In this document: positions 9,248 to 18,284 of the stretch, one piece after another
Layout: each line of letters opens with the position of its first letter
Position numbering within the stretch: the first letter of the stretch is position 1
From: Moritella dasanensis ArB 0140
GTDB lineage: Bacteria; Pseudomonadota; Gammaproteobacteria; Enterobacterales; Moritellaceae
NCBI RefSeq assembly: GCF_000276805.1
Contig: NZ_AKXQ01000023.1
Span: 18,178 to 82,177 of the forward strand
Length of the DNA: 64,000 nt
Direction: 5' to 3'
The notes under the pieces: generated by a model
Databases searched by the model: none
What the model was told of the DNA's origin: nothing
What the model saw: only the letters and a program-made list of their open reading frames with translations
Program-made: the position numbers and the translations under genes

Positions 9248-9295
9248 CAGCAGCAATCGACTCTTGGATCCCATAGATGTCGGTTGTTGCTTTTT
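9248..9295 (+). terminator. Terminator after siderophore receptor
   Basis: AGCAGCAATCGAC pairs (with G-U and a mismatch) with GTCGGTTGTTGCT across a 17-base loop and is followed by TTTTT. Confidence 0.6.
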
Positions 9296-9340
9296 GTGGT
9301 TTTATTCCTTTTTTAATTTTAACTCGAATGTAGATTAATT

Positions 9341-10147
9341 ATGCTTAAAAATAAAACTTACTCTCTTGTTCTCGCTGCAGCATTGAGCAGTGTTACGTTT
9401 AGCAGTGTTGCGATTGCGCAAACGAATGGCAGCACACAAGCGCTTAATGATGCCCAAGCACTGACTGAAAAAATGAATAATAAGGCGGCGCACAGTCAGC
9501 ATAAAATTGATAACAGTGCCGATCGTACTTTAAGCATGCAAGCAGAAATAGAACGTTTACAAGAAGAAGTCGACAACTTAGCTGTATATCGCGACCATCT
9601 TGCCAAATTAGTCAACAATCAAAATCAAGAGTTAAAGAGTTTAGACGAACAACTTCAGGGTATTAAAAGTACCCGCCAAGGCATAGTGCCATTGATGTAC
9701 AAGATGCTGTCAGGGCTCGATGACATTATCAATACCGGTAAACCAATTAAGAAAGAGCAACGCCTAGCAAGGTTAGAAAAGTTAAATACCATGATGGGAC
9801 AGGCTAATGTCAGTGATGCTGAAAAATACCGTCGTATCCTAGAAGCTTATCAAATCGAGATCGATTACGGCACTAAATTGGGTGTCTACCAAAGCGAAAT
9901 TAGATTGGCGTCATCAGGGCAATCTATCACCGTTGATTTGTTGCATCTGGGCCGTATTGCCTTTGTGGCGCGTAGTCTCGACAGCGAAAATTACTGGCAG
10001 TGGCATGACGAACGTCAGGAGTGGGTGACGATCACAGAGCAGACTCAGGATATCGATAAAGCCTTCAAAATGGCCAATAAACAAATAGCCCCAAGCTTAA
10101 TTTCTCTTCCTGTGACAACGGCACAAAATGTAGGTAATGCTCAATGA
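9341..10147 (+). CDS. DUF3450 family periplasmic protein of TonB2 system
   Basis: The 268-residue exported protein has a signal peptide ending SSVAIA-Q. A coiled-coil follows (about 45-110, QAEIERLQEEVDNLA). The DUF3450 core includes LARLEKLNTMMGQANVSDAEKYRRILEAYQ, in which the last part is diagnostic. DUF3450 genes lead TonB2-type operons in Vibrio, Shewanella and relatives. The product is thought to support the TtpC-ExbB2-ExbD2-TonB2 complex in the periplasm, but its exact role is not settled. It overlaps the next gene by 4 bp (ATGA), marking it as first gene of a coupled operon of six. Confidence 0.85.
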   Translation: MLKNKTYSLVLAAALSSVTFSSVAIAQTNGSTQALNDAQALTEKMNNKAAHSQHKIDNSADRTLSMQAEIERLQEEVDNLAVYRDHLAKLVNNQNQELKSLDEQLQGIKSTRQGIVPLMYKMLSGLDDIINTGKPIKKEQRLARLEKLNTMMGQANVSDAEKYRRILEAYQIEIDYGTKLGVYQSEIRLASSGQSITVDLLHLGRIAFVARSLDSENYWQWHDERQEWVTITEQTQDIDKAFKMANKQIAPSLISLPVTTAQNVGNAQ

Positions 10148-11667
10148 AAACATTTATTGCAATGAATCAAGCGAAATCACTTTTAGCACAAGCACTGTTA
10201 GCACAAGCACTGATGTTTGGCGCATTAACCTTTAGCGCACAGTCTTTAGCGGCGAACGATGACGTTGTCAACAATGAAGCTGCAGTAATCAGCGCAACAT
10301 TACTCAACGACACTAAACAAGATAATAAGCAATTAATCACAGCGTTAAAGCAACGCGAAGCGGGTTTTAAATTAACAGAACAACAAATTAAGCAATTGCG
10401 TCAAACGTTATTAACAACACAACGCCAATTGCAAAATGAAACCGAAACACTAAGCCAACAGTTTACTCGCAATGAAGAACTATTAGCCAAGCAAGAAACG
10501 CGTCTACGTTTAGAAACCGGTAGCTTAGGTGAGCTATTTGGTGTGGTACGCCAATCGGCGAAACAGTTAAGCAGTGAAATTAATACGGCCGTCACGGCTA
10601 TTGATAGTGCGACGTTTGCACCGGTTGTTGCTGATATTGTGGCAGCTAGAACCTTACCGTCAATGGTGCAACTCACTGGTTTATGGTCAGCATTAGCCGA
10701 GCAAATTAACGCCAGTGGTGATGTTAAAACAGTGAATGTGGCTGTTATTGATGGCGCAGGGCAATTAGCGGATAAACCGGCCGTACGTCTGGGCAGCATT
10801 GGCCTTGTCGGTGAACAAGGTTATTTAGCGTGGAATGGCGAGACGCAAACCGCTACTGCGTATCTAAAACAACCTCAAAATGGACCAACCTCGGCCAATC
10901 TATCTGCACCTAATACCGTTGCAAATGTGGTTGTTCTTGACCCATCTCGTGGTTTGATGCTCGCGCAATTAGAAAATACCCCAACATTAAAAGACCGTTT
11001 AGAAAATGGTGGCACTGTCGGTTACGTGATTATTTCATTATTGGTGGTTGGTTTATTCATCGCGCTGATACAAGGTATCAAGTTAGTGCTTGCTCGTCGT
11101 AAAATCCAGCAGCAATTAGCGGATCCTAGCGTGATAGGGGATAACCCATTAGGGCGTATTTTACAAGTGTATGTGGATAGCAAGGCTAAATCAGCCTTAC
11201 TACATAGTACCGAAGCGTTAGAGTTACGTTTGATGGAAGTGGTCGTTGATGAACAACAAGGGCTAGAAAAAGGCTTGTCTATGTTGAAACTGCTGGCCGC
11301 TCTAGCACCTATGCTAGGTCTGCTGGGCACGGTGACGGGTATGATTGAAACATTCCAAGTGATTACTCAATTCGGTAATGGCGATCCGAAAGTGATGGCG
11401 GGTGGTATTTCAATGGCGCTGATCACGACTGTATTAGGTTTGGTTGCGGCGATGCCGTTATTACTGGCGCATAACATGCTAAGCACGCAAGCGGATAATA
11501 TTCGCGATACGTTAGAGAAACAGGGCATTAGCCTCGTCGCTGAAGAAGCTGAAAAGTTAGCCATTGCGGCGGTTGAAAGCTCGCAAGTGAACAGTCCGCA
11601 AGTTAAAAGCTCGCCCGTTAACAGCGCTGCAGTTGCAAGTGCGACGCTCACCCAACACGCAGGTTAA
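10144..11667 (+). CDS. TtpC-like long MotA/TolQ/ExbB proton channel protein
   Basis: The 507-residue inner-membrane protein has a signal/anchor at about 10-37, then a large periplasmic coiled-coil region (about 55-280). A C-terminal ExbB/TolQ domain follows, with TM near 290-312, LLAALAPMLGLLGTVTGMIETF and a last TM near 425-445. The long periplasmic extension separates TtpC of TonB2 systems from ordinary ExbB. It should work with ExbB2/ExbD2 to energise TonB2. The N-terminus contains a duplicated 15-bp unit encoding LLAQA twice (10180-10209). An alternating QVNSPQVKSSPVNS tail resembles the same slippage pattern. Coupled on both sides by gene overlap or near overlap. Confidence 0.88.
   Translation: MKTFIAMNQAKSLLAQALLAQALMFGALTFSAQSLAANDDVVNNEAAVISATLLNDTKQDNKQLITALKQREAGFKLTEQQIKQLRQTLLTTQRQLQNETETLSQQFTRNEELLAKQETRLRLETGSLGELFGVVRQSAKQLSSEINTAVTAIDSATFAPVVADIVAARTLPSMVQLTGLWSALAEQINASGDVKTVNVAVIDGAGQLADKPAVRLGSIGLVGEQGYLAWNGETQTATAYLKQPQNGPTSANLSAPNTVANVVVLDPSRGLMLAQLENTPTLKDRLENGGTVGYVIISLLVVGLFIALIQGIKLVLARRKIQQQLADPSVIGDNPLGRILQVYVDSKAKSALLHSTEALELRLMEVVVDEQQGLEKGLSMLKLLAALAPMLGLLGTVTGMIETFQVITQFGNGDPKVMAGGISMALITTVLGLVAAMPLLLAHNMLSTQADNIRDTLEKQGISLVAEEAEKLAIAAVESSQVNSPQVKSSPVNSAAVASATLTQHAG
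10180..10209 (+). repeat. 15-bp direct duplication in TtpC signal region
   Basis: CTTTTAGCACAAGCA is followed directly by CTGTTAGCACAAGCA, adding five residues (LLAQA) to the hydrophobic segment in frame. Confidence 0.75.
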
Positions 11668-11671
11668 TCGC

Positions 11672-12244
11672 ATGGACTTTGATATTACCTTTGCGGATTG
11701 GCTAAACAGCATCAATCACTTTATGCAACAAGGCGGGCCAATTCTGTATTGGCTTGCGGCTGTTGTTATCTTGTGTTGGTTTTGTGTCATGGAACGCTTG
11801 TTATATTTGTACGGTTATTTTCCTGCACTGCAACGCCAACTGTTAGCGCGTTGGCATGCTCGTAAAGAGCAAGAATCATGGCATGCTCACGCTATTCGTG
11901 GTGGCTGGTTATTGCAGGCGAAACAAGCGCTGCAACAGAACCTTAATTTTTTAAAAGTGTTAGTGGCTATCTGCCCTATGTTAGGGCTTTTAGGCACGGT
12001 TACCGGCATGATCAGTGTATTTGATGTCATGGCGACATTAGGTAGCAGTGAACCTAAGTTAATGGCAGCGGGCATTTCATTAGCGACCTTACCGACAATG
12101 GCGGGCATGGTCGCGGCACTGGCCGGTATGTTTGCCCATGCTCGATTAACTAAAGCTTGCGATACCCGTTATAACAAATTAGAAAAACAGTTAAGACCAT
12201 CTATTAAGACAGACTATTTATTAAGGAAAGCGCATGAGATTTAA
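11672..12244 (+). CDS. exbB: ExbB2, TonB2-system proton channel subunit
   Basis: This is a 190-residue ExbB/TolQ-family protein. TM1 is about 17-38 (ILYWLAAVVILCWFC), with the paired helices about 100-122 and 132-155 around ICPMLGLLGTVTGMI and ATLPTMAGMVAALAGMFA. The signature is shared with the longer TtpC-like neighbour. The start at 11672 (MDFDITFADW), 4 bases after the TtpC stop, is preferred to an overlapping start at 11633, which would add a non-homologous arginine-rich tail. ExbB with ExbD uses the proton gradient to drive TonB. The 3' end overlaps exbD by 11 bp. Confidence 0.88.
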   Translation: MDFDITFADWLNSINHFMQQGGPILYWLAAVVILCWFCVMERLLYLYGYFPALQRQLLARWHARKEQESWHAHAIRGGWLLQAKQALQQNLNFLKVLVAICPMLGLLGTVTGMISVFDVMATLGSSEPKLMAAGISLATLPTMAGMVAALAGMFAHARLTKACDTRYNKLEKQLRPSIKTDYLLRKAHEI

Positions 12245-12638
12245 TCGCCGTTCAGCTGCACGTGAAGATGCTCAAATTGATATGACGTCGATGTTAGATA
12301 TTGTATTCATCATGCTGATTTTCTTTATCGTAACCAGTTCGTTTGTACGTGAATCAGGGGTTGAAGTTAACCGTCCGCAAGCCAGTAACGTGGTTAGCCA
12401 AGCGGGTGCCGGTATCTTTATTGCTATTACTTCGAACAACGATATTTTTATTGATAAACGCATGGTAGATGTAGAGCGAGTACAAGCTACACTTGAGCAT
12501 TTATTGTTGTCGCAACCTGACGCGTCTTTGGTTATTCAAGCCGATGAGCATGCGTTTAACGGTACTGTGGTTAAAGTCATGGACGCGGCGAACGGCGCGG
12601 GTGTGAGTGGTATCGCATTGGCGGTGGAGAAGTCTTAA
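12234..12638 (+). CDS. exbD: ExbD2, TonB2-system energising subunit
   Basis: This is a 134-residue ExbD/TolR protein. It has a short cytoplasmic N-terminus, a single TM (about 19-40) starting with the essential proton-carrying Asp in IDMTSMLDIVFIMLIFF, and a small periplasmic domain with VIQADEHAFNGTVVKVMDAA. Length and pattern are canonical. It sits between exbB and tonB, overlapping the former by 11 bp and sharing one base with the tonB start, which implies coupled translation at set ratios. Confidence 0.9.
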   Translation: MRFNRRSAAREDAQIDMTSMLDIVFIMLIFFIVTSSFVRESGVEVNRPQASNVVSQAGAGIFIAITSNNDIFIDKRMVDVERVQATLEHLLLSQPDASLVIQADEHAFNGTVVKVMDAANGAGVSGIALAVEKS

Positions 12639-13252
12639 TGTTACGTTTTTTATTGGCCATCCCTTTGGCTTTTGCTGTGACCTTAGGTTTATTTACGTTA
12701 ATGGCGTGGATGGTCGATAACGGCAATACAGGTAAACCTGAAGAGTCGACCGCGCAAGCGTTCGATATCGTTATGGTTGAACAAGAACGTGATGTTAATC
12801 GTCGCCAGCGCGCACTGCCAGAGCAACCTAAAAACGCACCACCACCAACTGACAGTGTGCCAGTGGCGAATGCTGAGGTTAAGTCGTTAGCCTTACCCGA
12901 TATGCCGGTACTTGGTATTGATATGGCCGGTATTGGTGTCGAAATTGGTTTGCCTGCGATAGGCGAGTTTAGTGCTAATCAGCAAGCGATGCCTTTGTAT
13001 CGTGTTGAGCCGCGTTACCCATCACGAGCGATGAAACAAGGCGCGCAAGGGTGGGTGAAAATGTCATTTACCATCGATACCTTGGGTCGTCCGATTAATA
13101 TCAAAGTGATGGATGCGAAACCAAGACGTTTATTTGAAAGATCGGCCGTAAAAGCATTAAGAAAATGGAAGTATCAGCCCAAGTTGGAAGCGGGAAAAGC
13201 CATGATGCAAGTTAATCAGACGGTTACTTTGGAGTTTAAATTAGAGCGATGA
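12638..13252 (+). CDS. tonB: TonB2 energy transducer
   Basis: The 204-residue protein has an N-terminal TM anchor (about 3-26), a short proline-containing spacer (EQPKNAPPPTDSVP) and a C-terminal TonB domain (about 115-204). That domain contains VEPRYPSRAMKQGAQGWVK and FERSAVKALRKWKYQPKLE, both hallmark segments. The Pro-rich region is much shorter than in TonB1 of E. coli, as usual for TonB2. It delivers force from ExbB/ExbD to outer-membrane receptors, probably including the siderophore receptor upstream. It starts on the last base of exbD and its stop overlaps the start of the TPR gene (ATGA). Confidence 0.9.
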   Translation: MLRFLLAIPLAFAVTLGLFTLMAWMVDNGNTGKPEESTAQAFDIVMVEQERDVNRRQRALPEQPKNAPPPTDSVPVANAEVKSLALPDMPVLGIDMAGIGVEIGLPAIGEFSANQQAMPLYRVEPRYPSRAMKQGAQGWVKMSFTIDTLGRPINIKVMDAKPRRLFERSAVKALRKWKYQPKLEAGKAMMQVNQTVTLEFKLER

Positions 13253-14625
13253 TTAATTACTTAACTATTTATAAAACCAAGCTAACTATGTATAAAACCA
13301 AGCTAACTATGTATAAAACAAAGCTAAAAAGCACGTTGTTATTCGTCTTAATGTGTTTGTTTACATCATCAGCTTATGCAAACCCGCCGCAATTAACGCA
13401 GTTTATTGCCGGCAAGGTCCAAGCCGCACAAGCATTGCAACAACAAGATCGTTATAGCGATGCTATTGAGTTATTAACTGAGCTGACCCCACGACAAGCG
13501 TACGATCAAGCTTTTGTACATCGCGTATTAGGGATATTTCATTGGCAACAAGAAGATACGCAGCAAGCGATTAAATACTTATCCTTGGCCGTTGAGAGTC
13601 AGTTATTACCCACTGAGCAGACTTGGGTGACGCAGCGTATGGTTGCGGATATCTTGCTTAGCGAGCAGCAGTATAAGCAGGCGCTACCGCATTATTACGG
13701 ACTGGTGAATAACTATGCGTTACTCGATGGCGTGCTGGTTAATACGCAGCTCAAAGCTGATGAAAATCGTAATAAGATAGCTAAACGTAATAACAAATCA
13801 TCTGATATTAAGATCAAAGCGTTTACTGAACTTTGGTTACGTATCGCCCAAACTCATTATCAGCTGCGTGAATGGGATAAGGTACTGAGCGCTGTGCAAT
13901 CATTCGAAGGGTTAAATACCCAAGGTGATCAAGTTCAGGCATTAAATTTACAACTGACCGCACAATCACAATTGCAACGCTGGCCTGCAGCGATTACTAC
14001 GTTAGACCGTATCATTGCCGTTGAACCCGATAAGTTATTATGGTGGCAGCAGCTTGCTGGTTTGCAACTGCGTATCTCGCAGCCACAAGCAGCCTTAACT
14101 ACCTTGATCCTAGCGCAGCGTCAAGGACTGGAATTAAGCGTTGCAGAGCGCCGCACTTTAGCGCAGCTTTACGCACAACAAGGTATTCCAGCGCAAGCTG
14201 CACATGAATTAGGTCTATTAGCGGCTAATATTACGGATAAAAACGAGCGTCAAAAACTGTTAGCCGAACAAGCACAATATTGGCAGATGGCAAAAGAATG
14301 GCATAAAGCCATTGGCACATGGCGTGAAGTTATTAGCTTGTCAGAAAATGGCGCAGCTGAATATCGTTGGCCACTTGCACAATTATTGTTACAACAAGGG
14401 CGTTATGAATCGGCGCTTGTGGAGTTAAAACACCCGCAAATTAAACAAGATAAAAGTAACAAGGAACAAGCGGCGATGGAATTAGCGAAAGTCCGTGCGT
14501 ATTATAAATTAGCGCAATTTGATCGTGCGATTACCCATGCGAAGTTAGCCCAGCACCTTGCGCCATCAGCAAGTGCGAAAGGTTGGCTTAAGTATTTAAA
14601 GCAAGTACGTCAGATTAATAGTTAA
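13249..14625 (+). CDS. TPR-repeat periplasmic protein of TonB2 operon
   Basis: The 458-residue exported protein is made largely of tetratricopeptide helices (for example DRYSDAIELLTELTP, QQAIKYLSLAVESQL, GRYESALVELKH, AQFDRAITHAKLAQ). TPR proteins close many TonB2 operons and are suspected scaffolds; the partner is unknown. The signal peptide ends SSAYA-N. Its positively charged n-region is unusually long because three 21-bp repeats encode YKTKLTM units before the hydrophobic core. The start at 13249 is set by the 4-bp overlap with tonB, but in-frame ATGs inside the repeats (13288, 13309) would also give a usable signal peptide. A TPR-rich lipoprotein-like scaffold is the only alternative I see. 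Confidence 0.82.
   Translation: MINYLTIYKTKLTMYKTKLTMYKTKLKSTLLFVLMCLFTSSAYANPPQLTQFIAGKVQAAQALQQQDRYSDAIELLTELTPRQAYDQAFVHRVLGIFHWQQEDTQQAIKYLSLAVESQLLPTEQTWVTQRMVADILLSEQQYKQALPHYYGLVNNYALLDGVLVNTQLKADENRNKIAKRNNKSSDIKIKAFTELWLRIAQTHYQLREWDKVLSAVQSFEGLNTQGDQVQALNLQLTAQSQLQRWPAAITTLDRIIAVEPDKLLWWQQLAGLQLRISQPQAALTTLILAQRQGLELSVAERRTLAQLYAQQGIPAQAAHELGLLAANITDKNERQKLLAEQAQYWQMAKEWHKAIGTWREVISLSENGAAEYRWPLAQLLLQQGRYESALVELKHPQIKQDKSNKEQAAMELAKVRAYYKLAQFDRAITHAKLAQHLAPSASAKGWLKYLKQVRQINS
13265..13327 (+). repeat. 21-bp tandem repeat x3 in signal-peptide n-region
   Basis: Three 21-mers (13265-13285, 13286-13306, 13307-13327) of the type CTATGTATAAAACCAAGCTA differ by one to two bases. Each encodes a lysine-rich YKTKLTM-like unit ahead of the signal-peptide core. 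The core TATAAAACCAAGCTA recurs in the gene at 25716. Confidence 0.88.
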
Positions 14626-14988
14626 TACTTCAAGTCATAAAATTGAAGTAATAATTCTATTTATGTCGTTATGTTAGTAGTTAAGCTGGCATAGCGACCT
14701 CATTTAACGCGAAGGTTCACATTTTCAACCTTGTTATATAAATGCCGAACGTGGTCGGGTTACGACTTTAGTTTGAGGCTGTTTTTTCGTTATGCCTTGT
14801 TGTCACTGTCTACCATTTCATCCCCAAATAGCATATCTCATACTTCTTATTTTATCCTCCTCATACTGGCTAATTGTCGTTAGCACTTTTGTTTTTATTG
14901 TAAATGTTAGTCTTTGCTGCGGATGAATAAGGATTGTTCATCATCCAAATGGAACAAGTCATCGTAAAATTAAATAAGGATATTTATT
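14626..14988. other. Intergenic region after TonB2 operon
   Basis: A hairpin AAGGTT...AACCTT (14712-14732) may end the TonB2 transcript, although no strong T tract follows. A GGCTGTTTTTT run is seen near 14777-14787. The rest probably holds the promoter of the small secreted-protein gene. I see no gene here. Confidence 0.4.
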
Positions 14989-15294
14989 ATGTTGAAGAAG
15001 TTGCTTCTTGCAATGACATTGATGAGTGCGAGCACTGTTGCTATCGCACAACTTCAAGTCACAACCACAAGTTATGATAAAAACGTACTTGGCGTTATTA
15101 ATGTCACGAATAGTGTTGTTGAGATGAACATTAATGAATCAGGGGATCTCGATCTAAACGGGATTGATGTCCAACTTGCAGACAGTAATTTTATTATACC
15201 GTGCTCCTCTAGTGCTCAAGTGACAATCACTGCAGCAGGCTTTGATGAAGAAGTTGATTGTCCAGGATTTGTTACTATCGAGGAGACTGAATAA
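14989..15294 (+). CDS. Small secreted protein of unknown function
   Basis: The 101-residue protein has a clear signal peptide (MLKKLLLAMTLMSAS...AIA-Q). The mature part is about 80 residues, acidic and beta-rich, with two cysteines (in IIPCSS and EVDCPGF) likely to form a disulfide. No family is recognised. Its start codon follows AAGGA. The stop codon overlaps the start of the PKD lipoprotein by one base (TAATG), so the two are co-translated and likely act together at the cell surface or outside it. The signal sequences of the two proteins are themselves similar (MLKKLLLAMTL and MKKLLLVMTL). Confidence 0.75.
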   Translation: MLKKLLLAMTLMSASTVAIAQLQVTTTSYDKNVLGVINVTNSVVEMNINESGDLDLNGIDVQLADSNFIIPCSSSAQVTITAAGFDEEVDCPGFVTIEETE

Positions 15295-16664
15295 TGAAAA
15301 AATTATTACTCGTAATGACACTCGGGGCATTATCTGGCTGTATGAGTGACTCGGATGATACTGAGGAACTGAGTTCGCCGATCATCACTGCCGATTTTTC
15401 CACAGCGAAAGATGATCTTAAAGTTACTTTCACGAATACATCAACCAGTACTGATAGCCCAATAGACAGTTATCAGTGGGATTTTGGTGATGATTCAGCA
15501 GCTAGCTTTGCTATCAATCCAGTTTATACTTATACAGTGGCTGATACCTATAGCGTGCTACTTACTGTTACTACTGAAGACGGCGGCAGTACCAGTATTA
15601 CGCGTGATGTTAGCGTGGCGAAAATACCTGGTAACCCAACGGCTGACTTTACTTATAGTCCCGATGGCTTAACGGTGACGTTTACTGATAGCTCGGCTGT
15701 GGCTAACGATACCATAGCCAATTACAGTTGGAACTTTGGCGATGTAGCACCGGGTAATACCTCGGCACTTGCTTCACCATCACATACTTACAGCGCCTCT
15801 GGTGATTATGATGTGACCTTAGATATTACGTCTGAGCTGGGTAATAAAACAGCTACTGTGAGTTATCAGGTGACTGTTACTGATAATGTAATCGACCCGG
15901 TGAATCCGCAGGCTGACTTTAGTTCGGTTGTTACTGATTTAGACGTTACGTTTACTGATTTAACCAGTGTAGACAACGGCAGTATTACTGACTATTTGTG
16001 GGGTTTTGGTGATAGCACATCGTCTGCACTTGCTTCACCTTCTCACTCTTATGCCGCTGGTGGCACTTACTCGGTGAGATTAGATGTAACCGGCAGTGAT
16101 GGTACGACTGCAAGTAACAGTAAAGACGTTACTGCTTATGATCCTGCGATAGAACCGACTACACCGACGGTGAGCTTTACGTCTGATGCATTAGCTGAAT
16201 TACCAAGTTTTACGGTTAACTTTACCGCTGACGCTGCCAATGAAACAAGTCCTATTACTACTTATGCATGGGATTTCGATAGCTTAGGTGCGTCGAGTGC
16301 ATTTAACCCGACGTTTACCTTTGCTGATGCAGGTATATATACAATACAGTTAACAGTGACGTCAGAAGAAGGTATTGAAAACAGCTATTCGGAAAGTGTC
16401 GAAGTATTTGCCCCTGTGATTGAGTTACCTGAATATATTGCTTGTCAGGTTACCTCAACCTCGTCATCAAATGCTTCAAACAGAGACGAAGAGCTCGTAA
16501 GTTGTTTTGTCAGTGATGTAGCTATTTTAGATAAGAAGCAAGCGGGTGTTTGGTGTGCAGAGCAAGTATCTTCGTACATTACTGGTCCGGATTTCAGTGG
16601 TTTAAACTGGTTTCGAGCCCGCCCTACATTAACGGCAAATGTATTAGAAACTGCTTGTCCATAA
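15294..16664 (+). CDS. PKD-repeat lipoprotein
   Basis: The 456-residue lipoprotein has lipobox GALSGC with Cys16. Four PKD (Ig-like) domains follow at about 30-108, 112-193, 203-283 and 290-371. Each carries the PKD core: YQWDFGDDSA, YSWNFGD, YLWGFGD and the weaker YAWDFDSLG. A C-terminal domain of about 80 residues has four cysteines and three tryptophan/aromatic clusters (VWCAEQV, LNWFRARP). PKD domains usually serve as spacers or binding modules in surface and extracellular proteins. No catalytic domain is visible, so an adhesive or structural role is inferred. It is coupled to the small secreted protein upstream. Confidence 0.82.
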   Translation: MKKLLLVMTLGALSGCMSDSDDTEELSSPIITADFSTAKDDLKVTFTNTSTSTDSPIDSYQWDFGDDSAASFAINPVYTYTVADTYSVLLTVTTEDGGSTSITRDVSVAKIPGNPTADFTYSPDGLTVTFTDSSAVANDTIANYSWNFGDVAPGNTSALASPSHTYSASGDYDVTLDITSELGNKTATVSYQVTVTDNVIDPVNPQADFSSVVTDLDVTFTDLTSVDNGSITDYLWGFGDSTSSALASPSHSYAAGGTYSVRLDVTGSDGTTASNSKDVTAYDPAIEPTTPTVSFTSDALAELPSFTVNFTADAANETSPITTYAWDFDSLGASSAFNPTFTFADAGIYTIQLTVTSEEGIENSYSESVEVFAPVIELPEYIACQVTSTSSSNASNRDEELVSCFVSDVAILDKKQAGVWCAEQVSSYITGPDFSGLNWFRARPTLTANVLETACP

Positions 16665-16724
16665 ACCGTTAATTGTAATGGTTACTACCATCCCAACGTC
16701 GTAATCGATATAAAGTGTAACGTT

Positions 16725-16764
16725 AGCCCTGTATTAGTTTATTCAAACTTGCAGGGCTTTTTCG
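16725..16764 (+). terminator. Terminator after PKD lipoprotein
   Basis: AGCCCTG...CAGGGCT stem followed by TTTTTCG, about 60 bases after the stop codon. Confidence 0.75.
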
Positions 16765-16799
16765 TTTTACGGCGTTAATGTCTTAATCCTTTAACCTTT

Positions 16800-17264
16800 C
16801 TAACGTCTTAATAAAGCTAACAAGGCTAGTTCAATAATCTGGGTATCATTTAGCTGTTTATATTGGTCTTGTTGTTTTAACGTTTCCAGCATGTTTTTAT
16901 GGGTTTTACTGAGCTTAAGATAATGGCTATTAACATCTAACGCTGCTAAATTTTGTGTTTGCAGTGACTCTGTTATCACACGTAAATAAGCAGGACGTAG
17001 GTGAGTTGTTAATATTTCAAAATACTGTGTAGGCTCTTCACCTTGGTATTCTGTTACCGCAATTTGCACATCGATAGAGACGTTATTGTCGATAAAAATT
17101 TCATCGAGTTGTTTTGTTGCTATATCCGCGGTCACTTTGCGACTGAGTTTACGTGCGTCATCGTTAGAGATCGTTGCAGCCGAATTTGAATTGTTTATAG
17201 AATGAGTCACGTCATGCGTACCTTTGAATGTTGTCTTTAGTATTATTTTAAATTGGATATTCAA
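16800..17264 (-). CDS. Hypothetical protein
   Basis: The 154-residue protein is predicted to be soluble and mostly helical, with no signal or membrane segment and no recognised family. The C-terminal half (KTHKNMLETLKQQDQYKQ, then IIELALLALLRR) looks like a helical module. It begins 6 bases after the stop of the hydroxylase gene and is probably in the same operon. The start is uncertain: ATG at 17264 has no ribosome binding site, whereas a GTG at 17210 is preceded by AAAGG and would give a 136-residue protein. Confidence 0.55.
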   Translation of the reverse strand: MNIQFKIILKTTFKGTHDVTHSINNSNSAATISNDDARKLSRKVTADIATKQLDEIFIDNNVSIDVQIAVTEYQGEEPTQYFEILTTHLRPAYLRVITESLQTQNLAALDVNSHYLKLSKTHKNMLETLKQQDQYKQLNDTQIIELALLALLRR

Positions 17265-17270
17265 TATCGT

Positions 17271-18086
17271 TTATTTATTTCTAAACGGTTGCGTTAGCAT
17301 ATTCTGTATTTGGTATTCCTTAGCGTCACGAAAATACGGTAAACCGATCTGCATTTTTTGATGACCTAATGTAGGTTGCGCTTGGTAACTGCCAAATAAG
17401 CGATCCCACCAGGGTAAGCAAAAGCCAAAGTTACGGTTAGTTTCACGGCCATTGATTGAGTGATGCACTCGGTGCATATCGGGGGTCACTAATAAATAGC
17501 GCAGGTAATGGTCGACCTTAATTGGTAATCTAATATTGCTGTGATTAAACATTGCCGTCAGATTTAATAACATTTCAAATAATACCACGGCTATCACAGG
17601 GACACCCAGTGCAATAATAACGGTAATTTTGATCAGCATAGATAACACAATTTCGATGGGATGAAAACGGATCGCGGTGGTGAGGTCGATATCAAGATCG
17701 CTGTGGTGCATACGATGTAAACGCCATAAAACAGGTACTTTATGAAATAAGCGGTGTTGAAAATAAATGGCAGCATCAAGCAGTATTACGGCTAAAATAA
17801 CGATGAACGAACTTGTCATAAGGTCTGTGTCAGCTATTAGGGAGACTAATCCCCATTGCTGTTGCTGGACATACAAGGCGGCATCGATAGCCAGAAATGG
17901 CATCAGTAGTTTTAGCGTGAGGTTATTCAACATCACCATCGCAATATTGTTGCCCCAACGCTGCAGTTTAGAAACGCTTAGCGGTCGTTTTGGCTGATAG
18001 TGTTCCCACACGGCTAATAATATAAATAAACCGATAAAAGCACCCAGTCGCAGTGCATTGCTGTTAATGATAAACCAGTCGCTCAT
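17271..18086 (-). CDS. Sterol desaturase/fatty acid hydroxylase family membrane enzyme
   Basis: The 271-residue membrane protein has about four TM helices and the three histidine boxes of the di-iron fatty acid hydroxylase superfamily: HRLFH, HRMHH and HRVHH. It also has FNHSN, which adds a fourth histidine. These enzymes insert oxygen into lipid C-H bonds at the membrane face. Bacterial members act on sterol-like, carotenoid or alkylglycerol substrates, and the substrate cannot be told here. AGGAG-AAGGT precedes the ATG. It leads a two-gene unit with the hypothetical protein and is divergent from the hemerythrin operon. Confidence 0.83.
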   Translation of the reverse strand: MSDWFIINSNALRLGAFIGLFILLAVWEHYQPKRPLSVSKLQRWGNNIAMVMLNNLTLKLLMPFLAIDAALYVQQQQWGLVSLIADTDLMTSSFIVILAVILLDAAIYFQHRLFHKVPVLWRLHRMHHSDLDIDLTTAIRFHPIEIVLSMLIKITVIIALGVPVIAVVLFEMLLNLTAMFNHSNIRLPIKVDHYLRYLLVTPDMHRVHHSINGRETNRNFGFCLPWWDRLFGSYQAQPTLGHQKMQIGLPYFRDAKEYQIQNMLTQPFRNK

Positions 18087-18284
18087 ACCTTGCTCCTAAT
18101 GAGACTCTTTTAAGTCGTTATTGTGCGTTATAAACATGTCGTTGCCAAGTGTCGTTATGTTGCTACAAAGGCAAACAAAGTGCACGTAATCTTTATTGCT
18201 GCAATAGACATATATCAATTACAAGTAATGAGTGCTTCCGTAATATGGGCGTTATATCACTACTGTTTGTTACTTGAGGCTTAT

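Noticed and set aside
9341..14625. TonB2 operon as an undescribed system
   Set aside because: The gene order is a known TonB2-type arrangement; only the repeat-built N-termini are unusual.
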